NCBI GenBank assembly: GCA_030710605.1
Contig: CP092865.1
Location: 32,753,986 to 32,817,985 of the forward strand
Length of the DNA stretch: 64,000 nucleotides
Direction: 5' to 3'
Source: Cordylochernes scorpioides
Taxonomy: Eukaryota > Arthropoda > Arachnida > Pseudoscorpiones > Chernetidae
In this document: positions 23,212 to 35,089 of the stretch, piece after piece
Layout: every line of letters begins with the position of its first letter
Numbering within the stretch: position 1 is the first letter of the stretch
The notes under the pieces: model-generated
The model's input: only the letters and a program-made list of their open reading frames with translations
Databases searched by the model: none
What the model was told of the DNA's origin: nothing
Position numbers and translations under genes: made by a program

Positions 23212-23262
23212 CTAGCGGATGTGTAACCGGCTTCGCCCGGGTTTTATCCGAGTAAAAGTTTG
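23212..23262 (-). mobile_element. Probable Helitron 3' terminus
   Basis: On the minus strand, a GC hairpin (cccgggcgaagccggt) lies 11 nt before CTAG, which is followed by T. Hairpin plus CTRR, inserted 5' of T, is the Helitron 3' signature. The element would extend rightward, but its TC start and any Rep/helicase are not seen. Confidence 0.55.
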
Positions 23263-23854
23263 CCTAACGAATATTATTGATAATAATTTTCCGGAACACA
23301 GAATATTATGATAATATTGATGATAATATTCATTACATTATATATATTTTTATATAATATATAAAATATAGTTTTCGAGCAAACATATCCACTCTCTCTA
23401 CTGAATTGATTTTTAAAAAGATATATATAAATAAAAATATCTAGAGATATACTACATGATTTTAGCCAAAAGGCCGAGAAACGATATTTTATATATAGAG
23501 ATGACCTGGCTTCGTGTGTCTTCTGCTCGAGTGAATGTTTCGCTGGTAGAATTTTGCCCCTGCCTACTAATAATTATTATCTGGCTTCACCCGTGGTCTG
23601 CTTTAGTGAATATTCCCCTAAAGAATTTTGTTTATGTCAATCAAGCATGATACGGCAATATTGTCATAATCATTTCTGACTAAAAAATAGTGTTGCTTAG
23701 TACTTGGCTAATAATATTTTTTCTTGGTTAAAAGTGCGACAAAAAACTCTTCCAGATTTAACTCTCTGTCCTGTTCAAATTTCAGCTAGATTAGTTACAT
23801 ATTGAGGGCGTGCATAGCCGACAAACAAATATATATATATATATATACAGTATA
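23263..23854. other. AT-rich sequence, ending in (AT)n
   Basis: No gene. Possibly the body of the Helitron ending at 23212. An (at)n run occupies 23829-23847. Confidence 0.45.
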
Positions 23855-24589
23855 TGTGGTGAAGTCCTGGTAGCCTCTTGTAGAATCCTGTCGACTAAAG
23901 ATGTGGTGTGAATCCCTGTCAACTCTCGCTATACTGTGTTGACCGAGAGGAACAGTCAGGATAAGGAGTTTTCCAGTACCTCTCTGCACCTTGTAAGACC
24001 TTTAAAAGTTCTCACAGAGTACAGGCAGTCGTGGTCGAGGCAGAGTGGAAAGCTTGGGAATGTCCATACAAAAAAACCGAAGACACAGTTGCACTAAGAA
24101 AGTTCCGTGAACAGATAAAGTTTAGCTAGGAGCGAAAGATGGAGAGATAAAAGAGTTTTTACTAGTCTACATGGTGGATGAGGTGGACCTGGGGTACAAC
24201 CGACGAGGGTTCACGCAGATGGTGAAGTGACTGTATTTTTGGCTAGGACGGAAGCTTTATATATCTTTTCTGAGAAAGGGAGTTTTGCATTTCACCAGAT
24301 GTGAAGAGTGTGGATCGTCTGGTGAAATTCTAAACTGGCGCCGTCCTGACAGTTTCCAATCTATCTTTAGACCTTGTTGTTTTGTGACTTCCATCTCCTT
24401 AGCTCAACTCTTAATCTATTACGGAGTTTTATTTATTTATCCTCAGTTTGTACAAATTACATTACATATGATGATGTAATGGCACATGTCAATCATGCGT
24501 ATAATCATTTACAGATGTGTTTCTATTATACAACATGAAAATCTTGTTATAAGTTATATACAATATGGGGTTGTTGGTTTAAATTACCA
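23855..24589 (-). repeat. Solo-LTR-like element (copy 2, inverted)
   Basis: Reverse-complement relative of 19982-20741: TGTGGTGAAGTCCTGG at its left edge, GGTTTAAATTACCA at its right. Shares the ctctctgcacctt and cagtcgtggtcgaggcagagtgg blocks. The two copies face each other 3.1 kb apart. Confidence 0.65.
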
Positions 24590-25197
24590 TAGATGGGCCC
24601 CGGGAGTGAAAGGGTTTATCCGGGTTTAAGCGGGTAAAGCCTCTCTAACATAGGTAAGTAATTAAAATTTATTTTAATTAATTTAAACTGTGAGGGTTAA
24701 AAAGGGCTATAACAAGATGATTTGTTTGGATATATAAAAGTGAAATAAAAATGACATTTTAGTTTGATTTAAAAAAATGATGATTAAATAAAATGATGAC
24801 ATAAAAATTCGCATTCTAAGAGAATATTGGCGGGCGTTGGAAAGGGTTAGTAGTTGAAGAATATGCAATTGTAAGCATTACACATGCAACCAAATAATCA
24901 GATCCAGGTGCAAAGCGAGGATATAGACTTGAGCGTCTTCCTTGGCAATGTTTCACTTGCGATCCTATATAAGAGTTACAGTGCTTTGTCACAATTTTAG
25001 GATTATTGGGTTAAAATTTGTTGAAGAAAAGTTGTTTATTAATATGATTGAAAGGGGTGGTAGAGCCATGCGATAAGTAGAAGTGTAGCGACAGTAGGTG
25101 GTCTGACTTGACTCGAAATTCCATTCGAACTGTTAATAGGAAAGCCCACCATGAGGGATCTCCGAATTCAATGGAACTTTGGGACTGATGAGATTAA
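24590..25197. other. Unannotated sequence
   Basis: No gene. A short GC-rich patch (gggccccgggagtg, ~24596) opens it. Confidence 0.4.
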
Positions 25198-25830
25198 GTG
25201 CTTGTCTTTGCGTTCAAAAGAAATTATTTTACCAGTGATGACCTGATCACTATATTCCCCAAGCTTTGCAATGTCTCCAAAAAGGAATTACCATTGTACG
25301 AGATCTACTTTCTATTGAAGCCCAATAATAACATCGTGGTGTGTAAACCTTACCCTATGTCGGATCACAAGAGAGCATGGACTGCTGGAAAAATTAAGGA
25401 GATGCTAGATGGTGGTATTATCACTCCTTCTACTTCTGAGTACGCATCACCTTGTATTCTAGTTTCTAAAAAGGACTCGTTCTACCGACTCTGTATTGAC
25501 TATCGACAGTTGAATAAAGAGACCTTTTGGACCCTTTTCCTAGAATCGACTCAATCATTAATAAATTTGGAGAGTTGTCGATCCTTTACAAAAATTGATT
25601 TGAAAGATGAGTTTTGGCAAGTCGGTGTCTAACTAAAGCCACGAGAAAGTTTTCTACTTTTGTAACACCTGCTGGACTTTGAGTTTAAGAAACTACCGTT
25701 CGGGTGGAAAAATTCACCTCCTAGATTTCAAAGGGTTATGAGCGAGATGTTGGCTGATTTATTGGAACTCAGAGTGGTTGTCTACATTGACGACATTTGT
25801 TGTAGCGCCCCAACCCTTGACAGACATTTT
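25198..25830 (+). pseudogene. gypsy reverse transcriptase fragment
   Basis: Opens with KAWTAGKIKEMLDGGIITPS-type finger sequence, then ASPCILVSKKD, LCIDYRQLNKET, FTKIDLKDEFWQVGV, KKLPFGWKNSPPRFQ, and YIDDI (the catalytic YxDD, ~25785). A stop at ~25632 and a following frameshift inactivate it. Left and right ends are truncated. It abuts an oppositely oriented gag fragment. Confidence 0.88.
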
Positions 25831-25834
25831 CATA

Positions 25835-26315
25835 TAGGGTTATCCAAGTGACTGGATCTAAGTTATTACCGGGAGAATTCAGGTGCTTTCATTTCGACAT
25901 GTCTTGGTGCATATTCATGCTGGTTTAAACTTAAATTTTGAACTAAAGAATTGACTAGTTTTTGTTGTTCTGCTACAGTAGTTATCAATTTGCTAAAAGT
26001 GTCTTCTGTTAATAAAGATTTTGCATCTAATTCCTCTCATTCATTAGGCAAATTTGTAAATCTTTAAATGATGATTTTTGTATATTTCAATTATTTTTGA
26101 GAGATGGAACTTTAACAAATCTATTAGAATCCTTTTCTAAATAGTAGGAAGTTAGATTCTTTCCACATTTAAACACGAGCTCGTGATAAATGGGAAATTG
26201 AAATTCTTCAGGGATAGATAGAACATTAGCATCAGGGTTGAAGCTATAGCCAATTATCTTTTTATTCTTAAATGCAGGATGATCGATCCTGTCGGCTGCG
26301 CCATTTTTGTGATGT
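25835..26315 (-). pseudogene. gypsy primer-binding site and gag N-terminus
   Basis: The complement begins atggcgcagccgacagg at ~26310, matching the primer-binding-site motif of the 4.7-kb gypsy element. A gag-like frame follows (KNKKIIGYSFNPDANV, EEFQFPIYHELVF) and then decays. The matching LTR is not recognisable to the right. Confidence 0.6.
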
Positions 26316-29090
26316 TCCTTCGATTAAATATATAAATATGCTTTACCAAATTAAGAAACAAATTTTAATTATATATCTTTTAATGCTATATATACACTTT
26401 TGAATATATTCATAACAACAACAATAATTACAGTGCGGCCAAATCCAAACATTCAAAAATAAATTAATTAAACAGATTATATTATTATAAGGTATATTAC
26501 AATTATATTTTCCTTCATTTTGAATGTAATCCTTGAACGTATATCCTAACAGTTATAAATCGATCTACGGAAGTGAGACTATTTTGATATAAAATAAATA
26601 TTTAAATTCTATTAAGAAACAATCTTCAAATACAATTTATCTCTGAATGAAAGAGCTGTTTCAGAACAAAAGGACACAATCCGAAACTTCAAATTTCACA
26701 TTACCTAACACATTTTTTTTAACTGTAAAGAAAAAAAAACTTAATTCTCACCTTTCTTACACAGGTGTGTCCACTGGAAGTAATTAGATTTCTGTCAATG
26801 ACAAAGTAAGAATTATGTCACTTTTGTATTTCTAAATTCTTCCAAGATGGTTGGACAAGGTACTTTTTGTTCAAGTTTTTTAGAAATTGATAGAATTTTT
26901 ACACCAACTCTAATGTGTAAATATTGACCTTATTTGTTGACTTGTGAATACTTAGTAATTAAATATCACGAGGTGTGCACAAGTAGTGTCTATCCTCAAA
27001 GTAACAGAAGAAACAGAATATAAAACGTTTGTAATATTATTTGTTTTAAATATAAATAACAATAATATTTTATTAATTTGTTTATTTAAGTAATTATTTT
27101 GTAACATAGAGTTGGTGTATTTAAGGCTTAATTCTGATTGTTTACATTTTATTATTTTCATTGTGCTGTCGAATATATTCTCACTTATATTACAACTATG
27201 ATATTTGATTTAAAATATAAAATATCTTAAAATTAGTTTTTAGATTTTCGTACTAAATTAAAAAATATATATAAAATTGTTTATTATTGTGCTTTATAAT
27301 ATTGGCCTGATATTTTTGGACTTCAAGTAGTTCTTGTTTCAAGATAAAATTGTGAAAAGCGTTTGAAAACTACAAATATTTTCTCATAATAAATTTCTAT
27401 TTATTTTAAATTGCAAGCTTTCAAGCGATAATCGCTCTTCAGCGGGCTTAATTAAAACAATTGACTATTTCTTACAATATCTACAAATATACGAGCGTAG
27501 CGTGGATATTTATAACTGAAATTCTGAAAATAAAATTCAAATTTAAAAAATTTAAAAGTTCTAGTTTACTCAACAAAAAACACCTTACTTGCGTCGTCCG
27601 ATTTCGCTGCGTTGCAAGATAAAAGCAATACGCTAAATATTTATAAAATAGGTAAATTTAATGACTATAAGTGAATAAATATAAGTGAAAGGCTAAATCA
27701 ATGTATGCTACTCTTCAACTAAAATTACTGAATCAATCATAAAAAAAGTACACGTAGGGGACGTTGAATATATAGTATAGAATATTCAAAATATAAAAAT
27801 GTTATGTGGTCAATTTAATAAATCGAAAATCAAATTTCTGTAATTTGCCATTAGGGGCAGCATTGGTTATTCCAATAATTTTTTATGGTTGATATTTTTC
27901 ACAAAATATTTTTGAAACTAAAATATTTTAAACTGATTAGTCGCCTTAAGAAAACATGACTGAAATGTAAAATATCAGGCAAAGCTGGGTCCATTCGTCT
28001 GGTAGAATACAAATCTAAGTGAATTACTTATTTTGAGTCACAGGGAGGTTAAGTGAAGCATGCAAAAGTGTTCCACTTGGTCAGCTTTATGCTTTGAACG
28101 TTAAAATTAGAAAAACTTCTCTAAAATTGAAATGTTAAAGTTTGTCAGGGCTCTATATTTTGTTCGAAAAAATTTTGAGGTTTCGGCGCTTTGAACATTG
28201 AACTTCGTCTGGTTTCTATTCTTTAAGCGTTAAACTTCGTCAAACTTTTATGCTAAAACGTTAAACAAAATTTGCCATTCAAACTGCCTTCGGGCAAATC
28301 CCAGGTGTGAAGCCGGACTTTTAATTTATATAAGGATAATAAAAGAAAATAATTTTAATAGAAATGATAACGATAATGAAAAATGTACAAAAAATAATAA
28401 AACAACAATTAGCTCCATTATTTTTAATTGCAAAAAAAAATCCTAACTAATCATAATTTCTAACAATCTCGGAACTTTTTAGACTTCACATAAATACTAC
28501 CTTTAACAAACACACTATTACTTAATCCCATCATAAAATACTTAATAGCTCTAGAAAAAAACTAACAGAGAAAACAATTAGAGAAAATATCTTCCTGTTT
28601 TATTATTCTTTTGCTAAAGCAATTGCTCTATATCAATCGCAGAAAACCAAAGAGAATTCAAATAAAAACGTAGCAGACGAAGGAAGTATTTTAAAATACA
28701 GAAGAAAACATGTATGATGATGATCTCAATCAATCCTTTGCTTTTTTTTCTTTCTTTCTTTTCACGTTCATTGTTCACAGAATGAGCTGGGGGCAAGATC
28801 TCAGATGGCTTTTTAATTGCGCCGCCATTTTATATTTAAATGTAATTAGATGATGCATAATTTTCTCTGACGATTCCTACTGGGCGTATTGTGGGCAGAT
28901 ATCTTGTTCTGTTTTTTTGTATGTCAATTGTCCTTTTTTTTTTCTACTTCTAGGTCTGAATATATAATTGTGGGAGTAAAGTGAAAGTTTTTTTTTTTGC
29001 TAATATTTTGTGAGTCTTTTTTTTTTTTAATATTCGAGACAAATTTATGGATATGTATATATTTGTATAGAGAATGTCTGCAATTATGAA
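26316..29090. other. Long AT-rich stretch without a gene
   Basis: 2.8 kb of AT-rich DNA with only short chance ORFs. It holds a hammerhead-like relic (27405-27450). There is also a short series of cgttaaa/acttcgtca-like near-repeats at 28090-28290, which I could not resolve into units. Confidence 0.5.
27405..27450 (-). mobile_element. Hammerhead-like relic (PLE type)
   Basis: On the minus strand: CTGAAGA (27436-27442), a small hairpin GCGATTATCGC, then GAAA (27419-27422) and AGCT. This matches the order in the 54.3-kb element (CTGATGA, hairpin, GAAAGCTTGC). The variable core position 7 is A. The flanks do not form an obvious stem I, so activity is not claimed. Confidence 0.5.
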
Positions 29091-29094
29091 GAAA

Positions 29095-29229
29095 CATAGG
29101 CGTCAAAAATAGTTTGAAATTTCTGATAACAGATGTGGCGCGCTAATACAACATATTAATAATGAATACTATTATCCCTTAGCGTGCCATATGTTATAAA
29201 ATAAATATAAACTATTTTCGACGCGTATG
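29095..29229. repeat. ~135-bp fold-back element
   Basis: Arms of ~52 bp: left cataggcgtcaaaaatagtt, right its near complement ending aactattttcgacgcgtatg, with a short loop around 29150. MITE-like, no TSD seen. Confidence 0.6.
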
Positions 29230-29284
29230 ATTCTTTTTGAATTTAAAAAAATCCTACTGTCCTTACTGCAATGATAAAATAATA

Positions 29285-30950
29285 GGAAGGCCTGGCTCAT
29301 TAGTGGTGAACCTTCCAAACGGTTTCGCCAGGTTTCGCTTGCCCAAGCGACTTTGTCAGATACTCGCGCAATGTTTCAGGAGGAAGACCGTCCCGAAACG
29401 GCGTAGATCTGACATTGGGGCACGAGGTCTGGCAGATGAAGACGCAGACGGCCTATGAGCACGCCACTGAGGACCCTGTAGTCGGTCGTTGGTAGACTGA
29501 TTGGCCGGAATTCCTATAGACCCAAACCACTGTGCACTTTTGGCATCAGGAACACCTTGCTGCACCTCGAATCTGAAGGCAAGGCTCCTTGGAGTTGAGA
29601 AGCCTCTAAGACTTGCCAAAGAACTTCGGCGAAGAAATTTACAAAGCTTTGACAAACTCGCAGGGGTATCGGTCCTATCCCGAGGCACAGCCGTTTGGCA
29701 GGCGGTGGATTGGCTGCCGCTATCTGGTCGTGGGAGATGACGAGAACAGCTGGTCCCACTCGTCAAATTTCAAGGAGGTCACTTCAGCTAGGAAGTCGGC
29801 GATGGCTTTTGCCGAGCATGGAGCATGGGCGAAGCGACCGCTTAAGCGCTCTAGAAGGAAACGCATAAGCTGGCCCCTGGGGTATGTTGCCGTCGTCGTC
29901 GGTGAAGGTGTAGGGAGAGCGACGTCTGGCTCGGAGGGAACTCCCGAAGTCCGACAAGGAGGATAGTCGGAGCGGGTAGTGTCGTCCTCCAGTCTCCGCC
30001 TCAGGAGGTGGCTATCTCTCTCGATGTATCCACCGCCGGACTCGGTGTCGGCAGGCGCGAGTGACAGTACCTCCGCGACCAAATCTGCCTTGATCCTGGT
30101 CCATTGTTCCCATAAAATCGGGGGTGAGATATTTGCTAGGTCTTTCGGTAGTCCATCATAACGGTTCCTTTCTATCGAAAAACAGGTCTGACCGTAGCAG
30201 CTTGCCGATGCAGGGAAATCTTGTAGGAGCTGGGTCTCCTACTTGGATCAGGACGGCACGGTGGTCTGAGTAGGTATAGTTTATAATTTGGTATTGTGTG
30301 ACGCAGTCGATGTAACCTGATGGAAGTAGGATTCTGTCCAGAAGACGCGCGTCAACCCAGGTTCCGATAGTGGAAAACCTTGGTGTGCTCCAGTGCAGCA
30401 TCGGAAATGGTGGCGACGTTGACGAGGTCGGCTTGGTCCTGGAGATCAGCGAGGGCCCATGTTGAACTGGATGTCAGGTCCTTCGCCGACTCCTCGAAGA
30501 TGTTCAGGTCACCGAGGATCCACGCACCTTCTTCACACGCCAAAGCTGCGATGATCTGGAGCTGGTGGCATCGCTCTTCAGGAGTATGAGAGATGTGGGA
30601 GTTGACACACGTCATGGAGACTCCCCGGACGGTGAAGTCGATGAATGCAACCTTGTCAGGCCAGAGGAGCTAATGCCGGTGAACAACGACCTCATGCGCG
30701 AAGACGAAGGCGAGGCCTGATCCCTCGGTGGTCGTTGTGGACACAACGATGGCGCTCTAGCCATGGCAGAGGTCTCTGACGTCGTCCAGGGACATGACGT
30801 TGGTCTCCTGTAGAAAGCGGATGTCAATCTCATGCTCCTTTAGAAAACAGCAGAGCTGAATTCTTCGACGAAGAGCAGCGATGCCGCGCGTGTTCAGGGT
30901 TGCTACTCGGAAGTTCGTTTGGGCTTGCGAGCAGAGTTCTTGGCGCGCGA
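29285..30950 (-). pseudogene. LINE ORF2: endonuclease and partial RT
   Basis: AP-endonuclease-type motifs: WILGDLNIFEESAKD (GDxN, ~30510) and YTYSDHRAVLIQ (SDH, ~30260). A linker follows, then the RT start (SDSRCSKVFLMPK, RPISLPTTDYRVLSGVL, YAVSGRSSS) down to ~29290. The YxDD motif and everything beyond are absent. Multiple frameshifts. Clade likely R1/I-like, inferred. Confidence 0.82.
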
Positions 30951-30969
30951 TAGCTTCTTATACAGGGTA

Positions 30970-32336
30970 CTACTCGTTTACCCTGTTAGAGCCATGAGTA
31001 CGCTGGCCAAGTTGGCAATGGCCTTCCTCTGCTCGACGCTTGATTGCGCAATTATCCTGTCCATTTTTCATGAAAGCCTGAAGGAGATCTTCTCTCTCCA
31101 GACCCAGCTGTTGGACGCAGACTATGGCAGCAGACGCCTTCTTGTTCTTTAGAAGAACGACCATCTGCTTCTGAGCCATTGTTCGCTGATCCTGGGATAA
31201 CATAGGATCTTGGGATTCGTTGAGATTCTCGGATGGAGAAGGAAACGAGACGACCGCCTTATTTGTAATAGCTGTGTCGCTGGGAGGAGGTTTTGCGACG
31301 ACAACAGCAGCTGCTGGTGGTGCTGCAACAGGAGGAGAGGCGTTTGACGTGGAGGGCGGCTTCCTACAGGCATTCGTGCGCACAACGGGAGTAACCGATT
31401 TTTCTCTTGCAGGCCAGTCTTGCGAGGACAATTTGCACGTTTGTGCCCTTGTTTATAGCACTTGATTTCGTAGGTCACATAGACGTGTGTGACCACATCC
31501 TTGGCCTTGACATCCAGCCGGAGCAGGGGTCTGGGAGAGCTTTACTCCGTTTCGCAGAGTGAAAAAGCTTGCTGACGAGCATCAGCCCAGCAGGAATCCT
31601 CAAGCTGTATCATCTTCTGGATGATGACGTGACCTGTCCATATGGCCGCAGAGCAGTGATGAGGTCGGCGTCCTCCACGAAGAAGAGCACGTTGCCGAGG
31701 ACAATTCTCTCTACCCTTTTCCTAAGGGGGAAGGCACGCAGGGTGACGTCTTCGATGTTTAATCCCTCCTCTATCAGCTTGTCGGCGAGCTGTACGCTGG
31801 AGAGGCCGAACAGGATGTGTCTCTCCATCTTTGTTAGATGGTAGACGGTGCCCTTGCCCAGCTTCGCCTCCAACGCCAGAAAGTACTGGGCCTAGATGAA
31901 AAGTCTGGGCAGAATTCAAGGTAGACACATTGGTCTACCTTCCCCACCGTCGACCTGGCTCTGAACACCGCCTGTTTCTGCCGCGTCTCGTACATTCCTG
32001 TACTTTGGACTTGGTCATGGAACGTTGGTTGAGGGTTAACTTCGCAGCCGCTGCCTGGACGCAGCCCCTCTTGGTTTCCCGACCTGTTGCCTCGGAGTCA
32101 ACCGGCCTCTTCCTCCTGGGCTCCACTATGGTGAAGCCGTCGTTTTCCTTCTCCATGGGGAGTTGATTCACTCCATCAACGAGATCGGCCCAACTCGTCG
32201 ATGGCTTGCCTGTACCAGGCTGTAGTTGGATTGTGCCCTCCTTCCCTGGAAGGATGATGATGATATCAGCAGGTAAGGATGGCAATTGGTTTTTAGCTAA
32301 TGCCATTGGAGCATTGAGGGGTGGTGAATCCCCCAT
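30970..32336 (-). pseudogene. LINE ORF1 (gag-like), frameshifted
   Basis: ATG at 32336 (MGDSPPLNAPMALAKNQ). Frames at 32336-31935, 31873-31610, 31496-31149 and 31431-30970 carry successive parts: a basic N-terminus (FTIVEPRRKRP), a middle domain (YHLTKMERHILFGLSS ... ADKLIEEGLNIEDV), one Cys/His knuckle (CYKQGHKRANCPR), and a Pro/Ala-rich tail. Several frameshifts. The product would be the RNA-binding partner of ORF2. Confidence 0.8.
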
Positions 32337-32582
32337 AAATATAAATTATTTCTCTTCGAAGACGGTTGTGAATTTTCAAGGCTTTAGAGTTAGAGAGAGA
32401 GGGAGCACAAAATAGTCGAAACAAAGAAATTGTGAGAACCTCATTGAACTCACAATAACCTTTCCAAACGCCACGCGCCTTTAAAAACTGTTCTTCAGAC
32501 CATTAATAAATTAGACGACACATTTCAGCCACACTGTATAATAGGCAGTTTATTGAACCATCGGATGACATATTCTAAAATA

Positions 32583-32866
32583 GAATGAAAAAACCCTGTA
32601 CAATTTATAAACGAATACAATGAAGCATCAAGGGCTGCGTATCTTTATTAAAACGACAATTTACGAGCTTTCGAGCACATACGCCCTTCTACAGGAATTA
32701 ATAATACAATAATAATCCAACCATGTTTGAAATATAATTTATATACATATAGCTGGATTATTATTGTATTATTAATTCCTGTAAAAGGGCGTATGTGCTC
32801 GAAAGCTCGTAAATTGTCGTTTTAATAAAGATACGCAGCCCTTGATGCTTCATTGTATTCGTTTAT
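32583..32866. mobile_element. PLE-type fold-back insertion with 13-bp TSD
   Basis: Two 114-bp arms (32606-32719 and 32754-32867) are reverse complements with about one mismatch, around a 34-bp loop. A 13-bp direct repeat, atattctaaaata, flanks the insert at 32570-32582 and 32867-32879. Each arm holds a degenerate hammerhead: CTGTAGA/CTGTAAA, hairpin GGGC...GCTC, GAAAGCTCGTAAA. This resembles the inverted terminal-repeat units of Penelope-like elements. Confidence 0.75.
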
Positions 32867-32879
32867 ATATTCTAAAATA

Positions 32880-32953
32880 TTTTCATTGGCAGTCTTTAAT
32901 CCCTCAACAGTTTTGTTCCAACAAATAATGGGAACATCGTCTTCATAATATAT
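32880..32953 (-). pseudogene. Small ORF remnant with YEDD
   Basis: The minus strand reads YYEDDVPIICWNKTVEGLKT. Removing the fold-back and one TSD copy continues the frame (ENILEYV then IRWFNKL) into 32.55 kb. The YxDD-like signature hints at a reverse transcriptase, but too little remains to say. Confidence 0.3.
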
Positions 32954-33416
32954 TGTTAGGTCGTACCCAGACGCTCTTCGTGTACTTTGTCTAATCAGTA
33001 TGCCACAAAGATACACATGTGAGTTCGAAGGAATTGCAGCAAAAGTTAGAGTTTTATTGTATATCACTCAACATAAGGAATACAACAGTGGGACTTGCCT
33101 TCGACCTCCCCGTCAGAAGAATTCTTGGCGCCGTGGACGTCCTCTTGTGAAGCGTTCCGCTCCACACTATACACATGCAGCCTGGACTACACCGTCTTGT
33201 AGACCGCTCCGATGTCAGGCTCTCCTTGCCAGATCATCCACACGCCCGGAGGCAAGTCACCACGTCTTCTCCCTGCCGCAGATGTAACCAGACTCTGTCC
33301 TCCCCCACACAGGAATGATGATTTTAGCGCCTGTCACATGGCAGCGGGGGCCGCTAGAGTCCACCCTTCTTTCCCCAACTTTACTCTGGTGTTTTGGCCT
33401 TGTCATCTACGTTACA
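32954..33416 (-). repeat. LTR, family L1a (copy 3, 3' LTR)
   Basis: ~463 bp, TGTTAGGTCGTACCC to CTACGTTACA, with ATAT on the left (32950-32953). To its right is ctgcccccttccc, a polypurine tract on the minus strand. It is therefore the 3' LTR of a minus-strand element whose 3' internal part follows. Confidence 0.8.
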
Positions 33417-33478
33417 CTGCCCCCTTCCCAATCCTTTTCGTCCCGAAAAGTACTGATTTCACTAGCGGCGCTGATCGG

Positions 33479-34340
33479 CTACCCTTTGATCTCTCTGATA
33501 TCTCTGGCCACATGAGGCTCGTCAGCCTCCCGGAAGCGTAGCGGCAGGATTAATGTCAACCCTTGTTTGCAGAACCACATCCCAAATCTGGCTTTCTTCT
33601 CATTCGCGCGACGAGGCTGTAGATGGTCGATCTTTACACTAGATGCGTCCAACTGATCCACACTGACCATACCGAGGCCGTCCGGCACGTAATCAACCTT
33701 GTTAGACTTCCAGAGGTGTTCGGGAAAGTTCCTTTCTTCTGTCGGTTTCCCATTGTCTTGCTTTAAAAGCTCTCTTTTCCCAAACCCTTCAGACCTGGGC
33801 CTCTTCGTGCCGACCCCGCACTGGGCTGTGAACTTCTTAAAGCTGCTGAAGGTGTCAGACCCCGTGGTAGTGTCAACGTCGGTAGAACTCTTTCTAGGCA
33901 GCGGCTGTTGGATCTGCACCTTGTCGGGCGAAGGAACGAGGATGATGGGTACACATTCTTGGCACATATTTTCTGCTTGCATTGCAGACCACGGCGCTGA
34001 CACATTGCGCGCGACTTCCGCGTCACAGACATTGTCGTCGGACTTCCACAGAGCGTAAAAATCTCTATCCCGTTCAGTCGGGTCGCCGGCTCCAACTTCG
34101 AGGTGCTTCGACCATCTAGCCTTGTCGCACTTCCACGGAGCACACAACTCCGTCCCGTCCAGTTGGATCGCCGCTGTAGTTCCTGACAGTCTGTCACTGT
34201 CGCAGAAGTCAGCCACGCTGTCGCACTGCAGCTCGCCAAGATCGTTGTTGCTCTCATGGGGTATTTCAGAATGGATCCCAAGGGTTGAATTTCCGCACTG
34301 TGTATCACCTAGAGGACATTCTCCTTCCGTTCGCTTGATT
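33479..34340 (-). pseudogene. 3' coding end of the L1a LTR retrotransposon
   Basis: A 245-residue minus-strand frame (34216-33479), hydrophilic with scattered Cys, Trp and Asp, ends READEPHVARDIREIKG just before the polypurine tract and LTR. A second frame continues it to ~34308. It occupies the place of the pol C-terminus or an extra 3' ORF. No domain recognised. The upstream element is missing. Confidence 0.5.
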
Positions 34341-34707
34341 TTTATTTTATTTTATTATCATTTACAAAGCACGCGATATCCGTCTTGGATATTTGCATGC
34401 ATACACAAGTTTGGGAGCTTATTTACAGTAATTATTAATATGATTTTAGTTATTATATAATAGAAATTATTAACATATTTGTCAGTTAGTTAACGATTTA
34501 ATTACCCTATAATGAATATTAGTGAACATCACAGATAAGAACAGAAATTTAGAGCTATTTACAGCATATAACTATATATCAGTTATTACAGCCCAGGCTA
34601 TCTATTACTAAAAAACATTCTACAAAATCTATTAAAATTTATATACATATATCTATTATTAACTATTTGATTTAGACAATTTATATTTATTTGATTTTTG
34701 ACTCTCA

Positions 34708-34807
34708 NNNNNNNNNNNNNNNNNNNNNNNNNNNNNNNNNNNNNNNNNNNNNNNNNNNNNNNNNNNNNNNNNNNNNNNNNNNNNNNNNNNNNNNNNNNNN
34801 NNNNNNN
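34708..34807. other. Assembly gap (100 N)
   Basis: Exactly 100 N. The LINE end just to its right may be truncated by the gap rather than biologically. Bases 34341-34707 are AT-rich with no gene. Confidence 0.98.
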
Positions 34808-34814
34808 TCTTTCT

Positions 34815-35045
34815 TATTTTGCTTCTTGGATCATTCAGGGAGTCTTTTGTAAGACTTTGGTCTTAATGGGGGCTTTTGTTGTTATGTTGTATATATGTAT
34901 GTGTATGTATATGTCATACTACATAACCTTTCTTTTTCTTCTTCTGTATATTCCCCACTTTCACAGGCCTATCTCTCTTGTAATCTCGGGGAGAATCCTC
35001 TATAAGACCAGTGTGTCTTAATAAAGGCTTTTGTGTGTGTGTATT
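34815..35045 (+). mobile_element. LINE 3' end with (GT)n tail
   Basis: Shares ggggagaatcctctataagac...gtgtcttaataaaggctttt with the 19.8 and 59.3 kb LINE ends, followed by a gtgtgtgtg tail. Confidence 0.65.
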
Positions 35046-35089
35046 CTATGGATCCAAAATAATGCTAAGATGGGTCTCTATGTAGATAA

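Larger units (their letters stand above)
29285..32340 (-). mobile_element. LINE with 5' half, missing its 3' half
   Basis: Encodes ORF1 and the endonuclease and early RT of ORF2 on the minus strand, then ends abruptly inside RT at ~29285. Compositionally GC-rich compared with its surroundings. LINEs usually lose their 5' end, so this 3' loss points to later deletion or recombination. Confidence 0.85.
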
